Assembly (NCBI RefSeq): GCF_051251695.1
Contig: NZ_JBPOEU010000001.1
Span: 1-64,000, forward strand
Direction: 5' to 3'
DNA: 64,000 nucleotides
Source: Maritalea sp051251695
Lineage (GTDB): Bacteria; Pseudomonadota; Alphaproteobacteria; Rhizobiales; Devosiaceae
Shown here: positions 8,708 to 16,282 of the stretch, piece by piece
Layout: every line of letters starts with the position of its first letter
Position numbering within the stretch: the first letter of the stretch is position 1
Made by a program: the position numbers and the translations under genes
The notes under the pieces: model-generated
What the model was told of the DNA's origin: nothing
Databases searched by the model: none
Seen by the model: only the letters and a program-made list of their open reading frames with translations

Positions 8708-9123
8708 TAAGCTGCTGCCGAAAAGCTGATTTGACCGGCACTTTCCAGCGCAATTTCGAATGAAACTTCGCTTGTGTGATCAGCAGAGAACTCCAATGAT
8801 GTAATTTGAAACTGACCTTCAATCGTGCCGAAGTCTGGCAGAATAAGTTGCCAATTGCGCAACTCACCTGAGAAAAACAACTCGCGAATTCGGGCGTCTG
8901 ATGTCGCATCTTTAAAAACGCCACCACCCGATATGGAGGCTGTTCTGATACCGCCGCCCGCCAATAATTCACGCCATTGGCCAGCGGAATATGAATCTGT
9001 CGTATCGATGGACTGTGCGTTAAATGACATTTGACGGGTTCGAATGCCTGCAACAGTTGCGAAGGCTCCTGCGCCGGTCTCATCAAGCTTTAACAGCATG
9101 TCCCGTCCGCTTTGTGCGCTCAT
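8707..9123 (-). CDS. GTA gp9 major tail (tube) protein
   Basis: 138 residues, TP901-1-type major tail protein family. Visible features are the N-terminal AQSGRDMLLKLDETGAGAFATVAGIRT, the DTTDSYSAGQWRELLAGGG loop and the beta-rich C-terminus. Hexameric rings of this protein form the tail tube. Length matches RcGTA gp9 (Rcc01691). It lies 11 bases downstream of the gp8 stop with an ATG start. The frame is intact. Confidence 0.92.
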   Translation of the reverse strand: MSAQSGRDMLLKLDETGAGAFATVAGIRTRQMSFNAQSIDTTDSYSAGQWRELLAGGGIRTASISGGGVFKDATSDARIRELFFSGELRNWQLILPDFGTIEGQFQITSLEFSADHTSEVSFEIALESAGQISFSAAA

Positions 9124-9134
9124 GAATAATGTCC

Positions 9135-9548
9135 CTATATATTTGAAATATCTAAATTAAACTGGGTTTGAACCACAACTTTGGTCCAACCGTTTCGCTT
9201 TTCGATCATGGTTTGCGTGCTGATATGGCTCGCTTGAATCAGCGAGTATGAGCCGCCATCTTTGGCGGTTGAAAGCACCACGTCACATAGGCGATCCGCT
9301 ATCTCCAGTGCGCGAGCACGGTGTGGTTCCGATAACCAAACATGCCAATCGATCATGTGTGTTGAAAGCGAAGTATCTTGTGCGGCACGCCACCTCGCAT
9401 TATGTCGAGAGACGGTGACATAGGGTGGTTTAACTTGTTTTCCCGGTGCATCAAAAATTCGATTATTGCCAAGCAAACCGTTCAATTGAACATCCGCTAG
9501 CAGGGCCGAAACCAGCGCGGTTTGTAAGTCTTTCATCGCCTTATTCAT
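9135..9548 (-). CDS. GTA gp8 tail terminator protein (DUF3168 family)
   Basis: 137 residues from the ATG at 9548. The frame is open further upstream, but that part is the shadow of gp7 and the conserved sequence starts at MNKAMKDLQTALVSALLADVQL. LLGNNRIFDAPGKQVKPPYVTV and the HMIDWHVWL segment are typical of DUF3168, the tail terminator that caps the tube and joins it to the stopper. It overlaps the gp7 stop by 8 bases. The second Met (9536) is an alternative start. Confidence 0.9.
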   Translation of the reverse strand: MNKAMKDLQTALVSALLADVQLNGLLGNNRIFDAPGKQVKPPYVTVSRHNARWRAAQDTSLSTHMIDWHVWLSEPHRARALEIADRLCDVVLSTAKDGGSYSLIQASHISTQTMIEKRNGWTKVVVQTQFNLDISNI

Positions 9549-9894
9549 GGCGCGACCCGATGCTCGTTGGCTCCGAACAATAGCAGCGCAAATAAGCACG
9601 CCTGCCGTTGATATCGACAACATGATCGATATCATATTGCGCATTGCCAACCTTCATGCGATCGCCAACAGAAATATCTGCGCGAAATCGGATTGTGACC
9701 GTTTTTGCCAAAAACGATGATGCAGCGTCGCCTTGTTCGCCAATGCCTGACGCTTGGGTTCGTATGTTTGCCCATACCGTTCCAATACTGGAAAAACTCG
9801 TCACCTGCCCGCCACTTGCATCAATTGCTGTCTGGCGTGAAATGAGTTCGACCCGCTGATTGAGCGATCCCAAAGCGGGGATTTTTACGCTCAT
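9541..9894 (-). CDS. GTA gp7 head-tail stopper (head-tail adaptor family)
   Basis: 117 residues. LGSLNQRVELISRQTAIDASGGQVTSF and VTIRFRADISVGDRMKVGNAQYDI match the phage head-tail joining protein family (TIGR01563, SPP1 gp16-like fold). In RcGTA the gp7 ring (Rcc01689) is the stopper between adaptor and tail terminator. Start ATG at 9894 overlaps the gp6 stop in an ATGA arrangement. Confidence 0.9.
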   Translation of the reverse strand: MSVKIPALGSLNQRVELISRQTAIDASGGQVTSFSSIGTVWANIRTQASGIGEQGDAASSFLAKTVTIRFRADISVGDRMKVGNAQYDIDHVVDINGRRAYLRCYCSEPTSIGSRHE

Positions 9895-10469
9895 ATATTC
9901 ATCACCTTGTAAGGGGCGACAAGTTGATCAAATCCCAGCGGCACAATAGCGCCGCTGCCCGCCATCACAACTGCTTCGCGATTTTGGTACCAATGGCCGA
10001 TGAGTGTTAGCAAAGACTGTTTGAGATCAGCAGGCACATCGTCGCTGGTGTTGCCGAAACCAACTTGATAGTCGATTTCAATCGCTGCATCCTCGCGCAA
10101 CATCGGTTGACCAGAAATGGATTTCGGCAGCAAAAGCTTTGCAGGTGCAGAATGGTCTGCGCCGATAAATTGGGCCAGCGGTAATATCACAGGGTCACCA
10201 TTCGTGTTGAACACACGTACTGCCACTAGATTTTGAAACGGGCCAAGTGGCAATTCCACTAGATTATTTTGTGGCCAGCAATCCAAAGTCTTGCGCCAGA
10301 CTTGGGAAATGAGCGCGCGCCGTGTGAGGGTTTCAACATGCACACGCGCTGCGCTGATGAGTGTTGAGATCAGTTGATCATCCACATCGTCCGACACGCG
10401 CAAAAAGGTCTTGGCGGTCTCAAGGGTGACCGGCTCGACCGCAGGCCCTGTTAACAAAAATGATGTCAT
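9891..10469 (-). CDS. GTA gp6 head-tail connector (adaptor) protein
   Basis: 192 residues from the ATG at 10469, which has GGAG five bases upstream; an upstream in-frame extension lacks support. EPVTLETAKTFLRVSDDVDDQLI, LISAARVHVETLTRRAL and the C-terminal LTLIGHWYQNREAV are diagnostic of the phiE125 gp8 / TIGR02215 adaptor family. In RcGTA a ring of this protein (Rcc01688) sits below the portal. The gap of 78 bases to the capsid gene is one of the longer gaps inside the cluster. Confidence 0.9.
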   Translation of the reverse strand: MTSFLLTGPAVEPVTLETAKTFLRVSDDVDDQLISTLISAARVHVETLTRRALISQVWRKTLDCWPQNNLVELPLGPFQNLVAVRVFNTNGDPVILPLAQFIGADHSAPAKLLLPKSISGQPMLREDAAIEIDYQVGFGNTSDDVPADLKQSLLTLIGHWYQNREAVVMAGSGAIVPLGFDQLVAPYKVMNI

Positions 10470-10547
10470 GGAAACTCCATAAAAGGGCCGACCCACCAAG
10501 CGAGAGGAAACTTGATGGATCGGCAAACTCAGTTCGCTATCAAAGAA

Positions 10548-11786
10548 TTAGCTGGCTGAGTATTTGAGCAATTTGATTGCATCGAAGTCCAAGACGCCGC
10601 CGCCGACACGTTTGGTCGTGTAGAAAAGGACATATGGTTTTGCTGAATATGGATCGCGGATAACGTTCACACCCAACCGATCAACGATGAGGTAGCCACG
10701 ACGAAAATCACCAAAAGCAATCGGCGTGGTGTTTACCCCGGCGTCAGGCATGTCCTCAGCTTCGACAAGTTGAAAACCCATGAAGCTAGGGCGCATACCG
10801 GGCTGATGACTTGGTTGCCACAAATAATTGCCGTCTGAATCTTTAAGTTTACGCAACTGTGCTTGAGTTCGGCGGTTCATCACCCAACTTGCATTTTGGC
10901 GGTAGCCAGCCTTCAGATTGTAAACAAGATCAATCAATACATCGCTGGCGTTAGATGAAGGCAAGTCACCCGCCTCACCTGTTGGCACATAACCAATATT
11001 GCCCCAAGACCAACTACTATCATCAACCTGCGGTGCATTCAGAAAGCCAGTCGGCTTTTTAACGCCATCGCCTGCAATAAAGGCAGCGGTTTCTTGCTCG
11101 GCAAAGGCCACTTCAACTTCTTCAGCAATCCATTGCTCCACATCGACTGCGGCATCATCAAGGAAACTAGCGGTCGCCGCAGGCATCGCATAAAGCTCAG
11201 TCGTTGGATATTCAATTTCAGCCAAGGTTGATGCGGATGTTTCAGGCCGCGCGTCCTTTTCGCCAACCCAGCCAACGGCAGGCCCGGAAATTGCGATGGG
11301 TTTTTTGTAAATAGCAGAAGAAACTTGGCGAATACTCGCGATTGAACGGATCGGCGAAATCGAAGCGAGACGTCGACCGATATCTTGGTCTGTTTCAGCT
11401 GGAACCAAATATCCGCCATCAGCATTTACACCAACGGACAAGGACTTTTCTTCGCCCTTGCGGACATAGGCTGAAAAGGCATCTTTATACTCTGTATCAC
11501 CAGCCAAAGTTCCAGCATCTTGTGCCAAACCCGGGCGCATTTTTTGGCCCAACAAATGGTCCATCGTTGCCTTTTGATTGTCCATCGCGGCATTCAAACG
11601 ATCAAGTTTTTGATCAAACAACACATCATCATTTTTGGTTTCAATTGCCATCAGACGCGCATTGTTGGTAGATTTAAACTCATCAAATGCATGCATAAAG
11701 TCGTCAAACAAATGCGTAACGTCGTCGTTGGCGTCAGCACGTGCGTGTGCCTTCACCTCAAGGTCGTGAGACTGGGTGGTAGTCAT
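10548..11786 (-). CDS. GTA gp5 major capsid protein (HK97 fold)
   Basis: 412 residues. The first about 100 residues are helical and charged (coiled-coil-like delta domain expected to be removed by gp4). The mature part begins near TEYKDAFSAYVRKGEEKSLSVG, followed by DGGYLVPAETDQDI, WIAEEVEVAFAEQETAAFIAGDG and a C-terminal RDPYSAKPYVLFYTTKRVGGG, all classic HK97-type capsid motifs. It builds the small GTA head. It follows the protease gene by 10 bases. Intact, normal length. Confidence 0.95.
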   Translation of the reverse strand: MTTTQSHDLEVKAHARADANDDVTHLFDDFMHAFDEFKSTNNARLMAIETKNDDVLFDQKLDRLNAAMDNQKATMDHLLGQKMRPGLAQDAGTLAGDTEYKDAFSAYVRKGEEKSLSVGVNADGGYLVPAETDQDIGRRLASISPIRSIASIRQVSSAIYKKPIAISGPAVGWVGEKDARPETSASTLAEIEYPTTELYAMPAATASFLDDAAVDVEQWIAEEVEVAFAEQETAAFIAGDGVKKPTGFLNAPQVDDSSWSWGNIGYVPTGEAGDLPSSNASDVLIDLVYNLKAGYRQNASWVMNRRTQAQLRKLKDSDGNYLWQPSHQPGMRPSFMGFQLVEAEDMPDAGVNTTPIAFGDFRRGYLIVDRLGVNVIRDPYSAKPYVLFYTTKRVGGGVLDFDAIKLLKYSAS

Positions 11787-11795
11787 TGATATTCC

Positions 11796-12275
11796 TTATT
11801 GAGTTGAGGTTAGTAGCTTGGTCGCCTGCTTGATATTTTGCGCCAATTTGGGCGCACTGATGCGCGCCACGTCGAGCATTGGAAACGTTACGATTGAGAT
11901 TTCCCAAAGGTCGATTTCAAATAGCCGTCTAGAGACAGCACGGGATTTCGCCGATGCGCGAATGGTACGAAAACCAATGGAAAGCCCATCAATTCCCCCC
12001 TCGCGGACAAGTGAAATAAGCTCTCGCCCGCGCGCAACATTTTCACTTAGTTGGCCGGTTACTTTTAAGCCTACATCGGTTTCTCGGATCGAATGCCAAA
12101 CGCCAATCGGCTCTTTGGGATCGTGCTGAAACAACATGCGAATTTTGCTTGCACCGCGCGTGTTAATCGATTTCTCGAACGCCCCACGCATAACAACATC
12201 GCCGCCCTGATCGATCTTGCCAAAAATGCTCGCATAACCGGAAAAAATGCCGTCTTGGCTTATCTTAATGGTCAT
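11796..12275 (-). CDS. GTA gp4 HK97-family prohead protease
   Basis: 159 residues. GYASIFGKIDQGGDVVMRGAF at the N-terminus and IRMLFQHDPKEPIGVW are the conserved core of HK97 prohead proteases (peptidase U35/S78). The His of FQHDP and a downstream Ser in GLSIGFRT form the catalytic site. It cleaves the capsid delta domain during head maturation. The ATG at 12275 overlaps the stop of the small upstream gene (ATGA). Confidence 0.93.
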   Translation of the reverse strand: MTIKISQDGIFSGYASIFGKIDQGGDVVMRGAFEKSINTRGASKIRMLFQHDPKEPIGVWHSIRETDVGLKVTGQLSENVARGRELISLVREGGIDGLSIGFRTIRASAKSRAVSRRLFEIDLWEISIVTFPMLDVARISAPKLAQNIKQATKLLTSTQ

Positions 12276-12418
12276 TTTGATTTTGAGGTCGCAGATTTTC
12301 CGGTCGCACGGCGCGATACCAGCCTGCGAGGTGGAGATTTGACAGACGAGGACTTGGCAATGCTGGAAACAATATTCCAGGCAAATTGTTGAAATTCACT
12401 TTTAACGGCATCAGACAT
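12272..12418 (-). CDS. Small basic protein of unknown function in GTA head module
   Basis: 48 codons, ATG at 12418, TGA overlapping the ATG of the protease gene. The N-terminal half is mixed (SDAVKSEFQQFAWNIVSSI); the C-terminal half is strongly basic and serine-rich (KSSSVKSPPRRLVSRRATGKS). No family is recognised. Position between portal and protease and the stop/start overlap argue for a real gene. A DNA- or scaffold-binding role is conceivable from the charge but is only a guess. Confidence 0.6.
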   Translation of the reverse strand: MSDAVKSEFQQFAWNIVSSIAKSSSVKSPPRRLVSRRATGKSATSKSK

Positions 12419-12445
12419 GATGGCATTTCCTTTCAATTTTCGGCC

Positions 12446-12634
12446 TTAGCCTTTTCGCTTGAACAGCTTGTTGATCGCCGTAATTTCGTTGACGAAATGG
12501 TCAAAACGACTGTTGGCGATGGCCAATTCTTTCAGTGTCCAAACCAGTAAAGCGCTTGAACTTGCAGCCCACAAAAAAAGAGCGAGGTGCGCTAAGTCAC
12601 CTCGCTGTGCAAATGTTTGAGCAATTTCATTCAT
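12446..12634 (-). CDS. Small single-pass membrane protein in GTA head module
   Basis: 62 residues with one hydrophobic segment (about 17-36, LALFLWAASSSALLVWTLKEL) and a basic C-terminus (KLFKRKG). It starts directly before the portal stop region: ATG at 12634, portal TAA at 12637-12635. Small membrane proteins occur at this position in several alphaproteobacterial GTA clusters, but I cannot name the family. A holin-like role is possible from size and topology; not shown. Confidence 0.7.
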   Translation of the reverse strand: MNEIAQTFAQRGDLAHLALFLWAASSSALLVWTLKELAIANSRFDHFVNEITAINKLFKRKG

Positions 12635-13840
12635 TTAGTCCTCCCTGTGCTCCGTATTTACGGGGCTAATATTGCTTGAAGTATGTTTTGGCAGTCCGAT
12701 CAGCTCGCGCTTTTCGTCCGCAGTAAGGGTGTTGATGGCGTCGATTTGCGCCCAGTTCGCTAAACGCTCATCTGCAATGGCTTCGATGACCTCAAAATTG
12801 GGCACCAAACGCCATTCACCGGGGATTGCAGTTCGCAAACATCGTGTCAGCGAAGCGCAGGTTTTTACCATCTGTGGGATGATGGTTTGCCGCCAAAATG
12901 CGCGGTTTGCCTCGCGATAATTCGAATATGTGTTATCGCCTGCAAGACAAAGCAACATTGGGGGTACGCCAAACGCCATCGCAATATCACGCGCGGCGCT
13001 GTTCTTGGTTTCTATAAAATCCATATCGCGTGGGGACATGGACAGTGCCTTCCAATCCAGCCCGCCTTCCAAAACCATCGGACGGCCTGCATTTGTGGCC
13101 CCTTGAAAACTATCGTTAAGTTCGGATTTTAGTCGTGCGAATTGGTCAGCGGTTAAATTCCCCGCCTCTGCGCTGTAAATCAAAGCACCTGAAGGTCGCG
13201 CCGCATTGTCGAGCAGTGACTTATGCCACTCGCAAGCCTTATTGTGCGTATCAATTGCATCCATCGCTGCGCTGATTGGCGCAAGCCCGGAATGGTCGTT
13301 CGTTGGGTGAAAATTGCGCAGATGAATAACCGGCACCGGATTATTCTTATTCGGCGTAATTCGCCGTTTTTTGCTGCCAACTTTGTAATCATACGCGTTG
13401 ATCCAACCGTCATTGCCCACGACGGGGAAAACGCGGTCTGGTCGCAGCGGGTAAAGCTGAAATTTCGCATCGTCGAACTGCAACAACTCCAAATAGGCGT
13501 TACCGCTCAATTGAAGGTGCGCGAAAATTGTTTCCAGCAATTCAGGACCCGCGCAGTCAGGGTTTGGCGCACTCAACAGATCAAGCACCGGATGAGCAGC
13601 CAGGCGCTCCCCGCCATCATCGACCAGTAACGGCACCCTCGCCGCACTTTGGGCGATCAATGTCACCGAGCGATGGGCAACCGGGTTTTTCATCAAGCCA
13701 TGTTGGGCAAATGAGGCATAAGACCGACCCGACCAACTGGCAGATTGTGTATCGACCATCGAAATATAGGAGTGCGCCGATTTCGTTTCGGCAGGTGGAA
13801 GCGCCCGGCGCGAAAGCAACCGGTCAAAGATATTTCCCAT
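12635..13840 (-). CDS. GTA gp3 portal protein (HK97 family)
   Basis: 401 residues. The conserved HK97 portal elements are PVAHRSVTLIAQSAARVPL, LSGNAYLELLQFDD, VIHLRNFHPTNDHSGLAPISAAMDAI and AMAFGVPPMLLCLAGDNTYSNYREANRAFWRQTI. It forms the dodecameric ring through which DNA enters and leaves the head. ATG at 13840, 19 bases after the terminase stop. Intact. Confidence 0.94.
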   Translation of the reverse strand: MGNIFDRLLSRRALPPAETKSAHSYISMVDTQSASWSGRSYASFAQHGLMKNPVAHRSVTLIAQSAARVPLLVDDGGERLAAHPVLDLLSAPNPDCAGPELLETIFAHLQLSGNAYLELLQFDDAKFQLYPLRPDRVFPVVGNDGWINAYDYKVGSKKRRITPNKNNPVPVIHLRNFHPTNDHSGLAPISAAMDAIDTHNKACEWHKSLLDNAARPSGALIYSAEAGNLTADQFARLKSELNDSFQGATNAGRPMVLEGGLDWKALSMSPRDMDFIETKNSAARDIAMAFGVPPMLLCLAGDNTYSNYREANRAFWRQTIIPQMVKTCASLTRCLRTAIPGEWRLVPNFEVIEAIADERLANWAQIDAINTLTADEKRELIGLPKHTSSNISPVNTEHRED

Positions 13841-13859
13841 AAGAAACCTTCAAAAAAAT

Positions 13860-15125
13860 TTAAATGTTGCGGATGCGTGGTCGATTTGAATTGACCAAAA
13901 CCAATTCAGATATGGCCCAAACCAGCGCATCTAACCTGTCTGGCGAATGTCCGTTGGAACGTCCGTCGGGCGAGAAGTTGCACATCTCGTCCTCCAGCTC
14001 TGCGAACATGCCAACATGGTGGACCAGTCCGCGCTCATAAAGCAGCGCAACTGGCTCGGCCCGCAGCCATTTACCGCGTTTCGCATGTACTGTTTTTACC
14101 GGCAATGTGGGGTTAACCTGATGCAGAGCATTCACCACCAAATCACCGCCTTGGTTGACTTCGGCAACCACACAATCTGCTTGAAACTGCTCGAAAAGTT
14201 CCCCCACCCGTGTTGCCCATTTAAGGGGAGACGCGCGACCAATTGTGCCGTCAGCCAGCACATAAACTTCGTCTTGTCCCAGCGCCGCAATCACAATTCC
14301 GCAATTATCAGACTTCTCGTGACTGGAAATTGGCGGGTCAACCGCAACCACAATCCGTTGGATGTCAGGGGCATGTTTTATCCGGTATCGATCCATTTGC
14401 GCCCTTGTCCAAAGCGCATCATCGCTGCTTTCCAAAATCTCGCCGTCTAGTTCCTGCCGGCCAAGCGAGGTGCCCTTATATTGGCTCACAATATTGGTCA
14501 GGAAAGACGGCGATAAGTTTTGTCTATTTTCATCTGTTTTCACCTTTGTGACTTTTGAATTTTCGGCTTGTATGAGCTGTTTCAGCAGCTTGATCGGTTT
14601 AGGTGTCGTGGTGACCATTTGCTGGGGCTGTTGCCCAATGCGCAAACAGAATTGAAGCATGTTCCATGCCTCTTCTGGGGCAGGCCACTTGCATAATTCA
14701 TCGCTCCAAGCGCAGGAAAACTGTGGGCCACGTAAGCTTTCCGGATCACTGGCCGAATAAAGTCGCGCCGTCGCCCCATTTGGCCATTCCAGTAAATTTC
14801 TCGCCCGGTGAAATGTCGGGCGTTCTTCCGGAGGGTGGATGGCCAGCAATCCTGAGTGCCCCTCCACCATAATCGAGCGCGCATCGCTGATTGTTTCACC
14901 AATCAATGCGATGGGGCTTTTGGGGTGGCTACAGGTCGCATTTTGGCGAACCCATTCGGCACCTGCGCGGGTTTTACCCGCACCCCGTCCACCCAGTAAG
15001 AGCCAAGTGGTCCAATCGCCAGCTGGTGGAATTTGCGATGGTCGCGCCCAGATTGACCAATCAAATTTTAGCTTTAGCAGTTCAGGCTCGCTGAGTTGCG
15101 AAAGCAGATGATCAATTCTGTTCAT
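13860..15125 (-). CDS. GTA gp2 large terminase subunit
   Basis: 421 residues. The N-terminal ATPase has a Walker A motif LLLGGRGAGKTRAGAEW (about 42-58) and the Walker B region FSCAWSDELCKW. The C-terminal RNase-H-like nuclease has the acidic motifs IVVAVDPP (about 245), CVVAEVNQGGD and SPDRLDALVWA. It packages host DNA into heads. The ATG at 15125 overlaps the gp1 stop by 14 bases. All catalytic elements are present, so nothing points to decay. Confidence 0.94.
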   Translation of the reverse strand: MNRIDHLLSQLSEPELLKLKFDWSIWARPSQIPPAGDWTTWLLLGGRGAGKTRAGAEWVRQNATCSHPKSPIALIGETISDARSIMVEGHSGLLAIHPPEERPTFHRARNLLEWPNGATARLYSASDPESLRGPQFSCAWSDELCKWPAPEEAWNMLQFCLRIGQQPQQMVTTTPKPIKLLKQLIQAENSKVTKVKTDENRQNLSPSFLTNIVSQYKGTSLGRQELDGEILESSDDALWTRAQMDRYRIKHAPDIQRIVVAVDPPISSHEKSDNCGIVIAALGQDEVYVLADGTIGRASPLKWATRVGELFEQFQADCVVAEVNQGGDLVVNALHQVNPTLPVKTVHAKRGKWLRAEPVALLYERGLVHHVGMFAELEDEMCNFSPDGRSNGHSPDRLDALVWAISELVLVNSNRPRIRNI

Positions 15126-15558
15126 TCATACCATTGGTATTTTGCGCGTTTTTCATATTCTGCGCCAGTACTTCACGGAGCAGCTTTAACGCCTTCCCGT
15201 CTGATTTTTGCACGCCGGAAGGTTTGTCCTCACCGCCCAGCTCGATCAGTTTCTCAAATGTTTTTGCAATATTTCCCAAGGCAACCACGTCAACGGGCCC
15301 ATCCGGCGAAATTCTTTGGTCAATTTGTTCCAATTGCTTATTCAGCACGCCATACATGCGTTCGATGAATTCTGCCTTTTTAACTTGGCGATCAACCCGA
15401 CGTTTTGGCCAATGCTCTCTTTTGGCCTGACTGTATAGGCGAGAACGGGTGACCGAAAATTCTTCACATAAATCTGAAATTGTCCCCTCGCCGCTTGCAT
15501 ATGCGCGTGCGATCTCGGTCCAATTGGGTTTGGATTTGCTCAACGTTCCGCCTGTCAT
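15112..15558 (-). CDS. GTA gp1 small terminase-like protein
   Basis: 148 residues from the ATG at 15558. The N-terminus (WTEIARAYASGEGTISDLCEEFSVTRSRLYSQAKREHW) is a helix-turn-helix DNA-binding domain of the terminase small subunit type; the middle is helical (oligomerisation region) and the C-terminus is charged. An in-frame ATG at 15621 would add 21 residues but lies at the predicted transcription start, and the added part overlaps a perfect hairpin; the later ATG is preferred. RcGTA gp1 is the DNA-recognition partner of the large terminase. Confidence 0.85.
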   Translation of the reverse strand: MTGGTLSKSKPNWTEIARAYASGEGTISDLCEEFSVTRSRLYSQAKREHWPKRRVDRQVKKAEFIERMYGVLNKQLEQIDQRISPDGPVDVVALGNIAKTFEKLIELGGEDKPSGVQKSDGKALKLLREVLAQNMKNAQNTNGMNEQN

Positions 15559-15561
15559 AGA

Positions 15562-15596
15562 AAAACAAAAGGCAACCACGCTATTCGCTGGTTGCC
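15562..15596 (-). terminator. Terminator-like hairpin in the leader of the GTA operon (possible attenuator)
   Basis: An 8-bp perfect inverted repeat, GGCAACCA and TGGTTGCC with a 10-base loop (15571-15596), is followed on the minus strand by CTTTTGTTTTTC. This is the form of an intrinsic terminator, and it lies between the predicted promoter and the gp1 start codon at 15558. The U-rich tract follows only in the minus direction. Confidence 0.6.
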
Positions 15597-15627
15597 ATCT
15601 TGGCCGCACTTCTTCGACCATACCCAG

Positions 15628-15656
15628 AACTTAGCAAACAACCGTCACGCTGTCAA
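15628..15656 (-). promoter_or_regulatory. Predicted promoter of the GTA operon
   Basis: On the minus strand a perfect -35 TTGACA (15656-15651) is separated by 17 bases from TAAGTT (15633-15628), a weak -10. It starts about 30 bases after the stop of the upstream UPF0260 gene and would begin transcription near 15621. The weak -10 fits a promoter needing an activator, as for GTA genes in Rhodobacter and Caulobacter; that is inference. Confidence 0.5.
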
Positions 15657-15686
15657 GGATTATATTCCTATTTCTGGAAATTTTTC

Positions 15687-16145
15687 TTATTTGGGTTCTT
15701 CGCTTGGGTCAAATTCGGGCCAACCCACAATATGGTCTTCCCAATCGCTTTCCTGCACTTTTTCTTCCGAAATCGATCGACCCTTCACCGAAATCCCTGC
15801 ATCAATAACCGTCTGTTTATCGCCAGAAACCAGTGGGTGCCACCATGCAAGCCCCTTGCCCTCTTGCAAACGACGATAAGCACAGGTCACCGGCATCCAT
15901 TCAATTTCACCCACATTCTTTGGGGTCAGTTTAATGCAATCGGGCACAAGGGTTTGACGATTTTTATAGTCGGAACAGCCGCATGTTTCTTCATTCATCA
16001 GTGAGCAATGGACGTCAGACGTTACGATTTGTCCGGTGTCTTCGTCCTCCAATTTGACCAAACAACACCGCGCACAACCGTCGCACAACGACTCCCACTC
16101 CGCCTCGTTCATCTCATCAAGCGATTTCGTTTCCCAAAAATTCAT
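15687..16145 (-). CDS. UPF0260/YcgN-family cysteine-cluster protein
   Basis: 152 residues from the ATG at 16145 (AGGCG upstream; a longer frame exists but adds non-conserved residues). CDGCARCC near residue 22 and further Cys in HCSLMNEETCGCSDYKNRQ and PDCIKLTP make the Cys-rich metal-binding (YkgJ-type, probably zinc or iron) centre of UPF0260. VTCAYRRLQEGKGLAWWHPL is the conserved C-terminal signature. Molecular function of the family is unknown. It is on the same strand as the GTA operon and directly upstream of its promoter. Confidence 0.93.
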   Translation of the reverse strand: MNFWETKSLDEMNEAEWESLCDGCARCCLVKLEDEDTGQIVTSDVHCSLMNEETCGCSDYKNRQTLVPDCIKLTPKNVGEIEWMPVTCAYRRLQEGKGLAWWHPLVSGDKQTVIDAGISVKGRSISEEKVQESDWEDHIVGWPEFDPSEEPK

Positions 16146-16282
16146 CGTCAATCGCCTTGTTTCGATCAAAAAATTGCGCCATCAATTGCTAAATGTTGCA
16201 TAATGCTCACTTAATGCACTTAGCGTTAAGGCTCAAGCATTTATGCCAGTTCTAATAATTTGAAGTTTGGACAAAGAAACCT

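Noticed and set aside
15597..15621. ATG at 15621 as the gp1 start (leaderless)
   Set aside because: Possible, but it has no ribosome site, coincides with the predicted transcription start and adds 21 residues read through the hairpin; kept only as an alternative.
1..15656. An ordinary inducible prophage
   Set aside because: No integrase, repressor, replication or attachment-site sequence is visible, and the gene set and order match a GTA. Only the left neighbour outside the window could change this.
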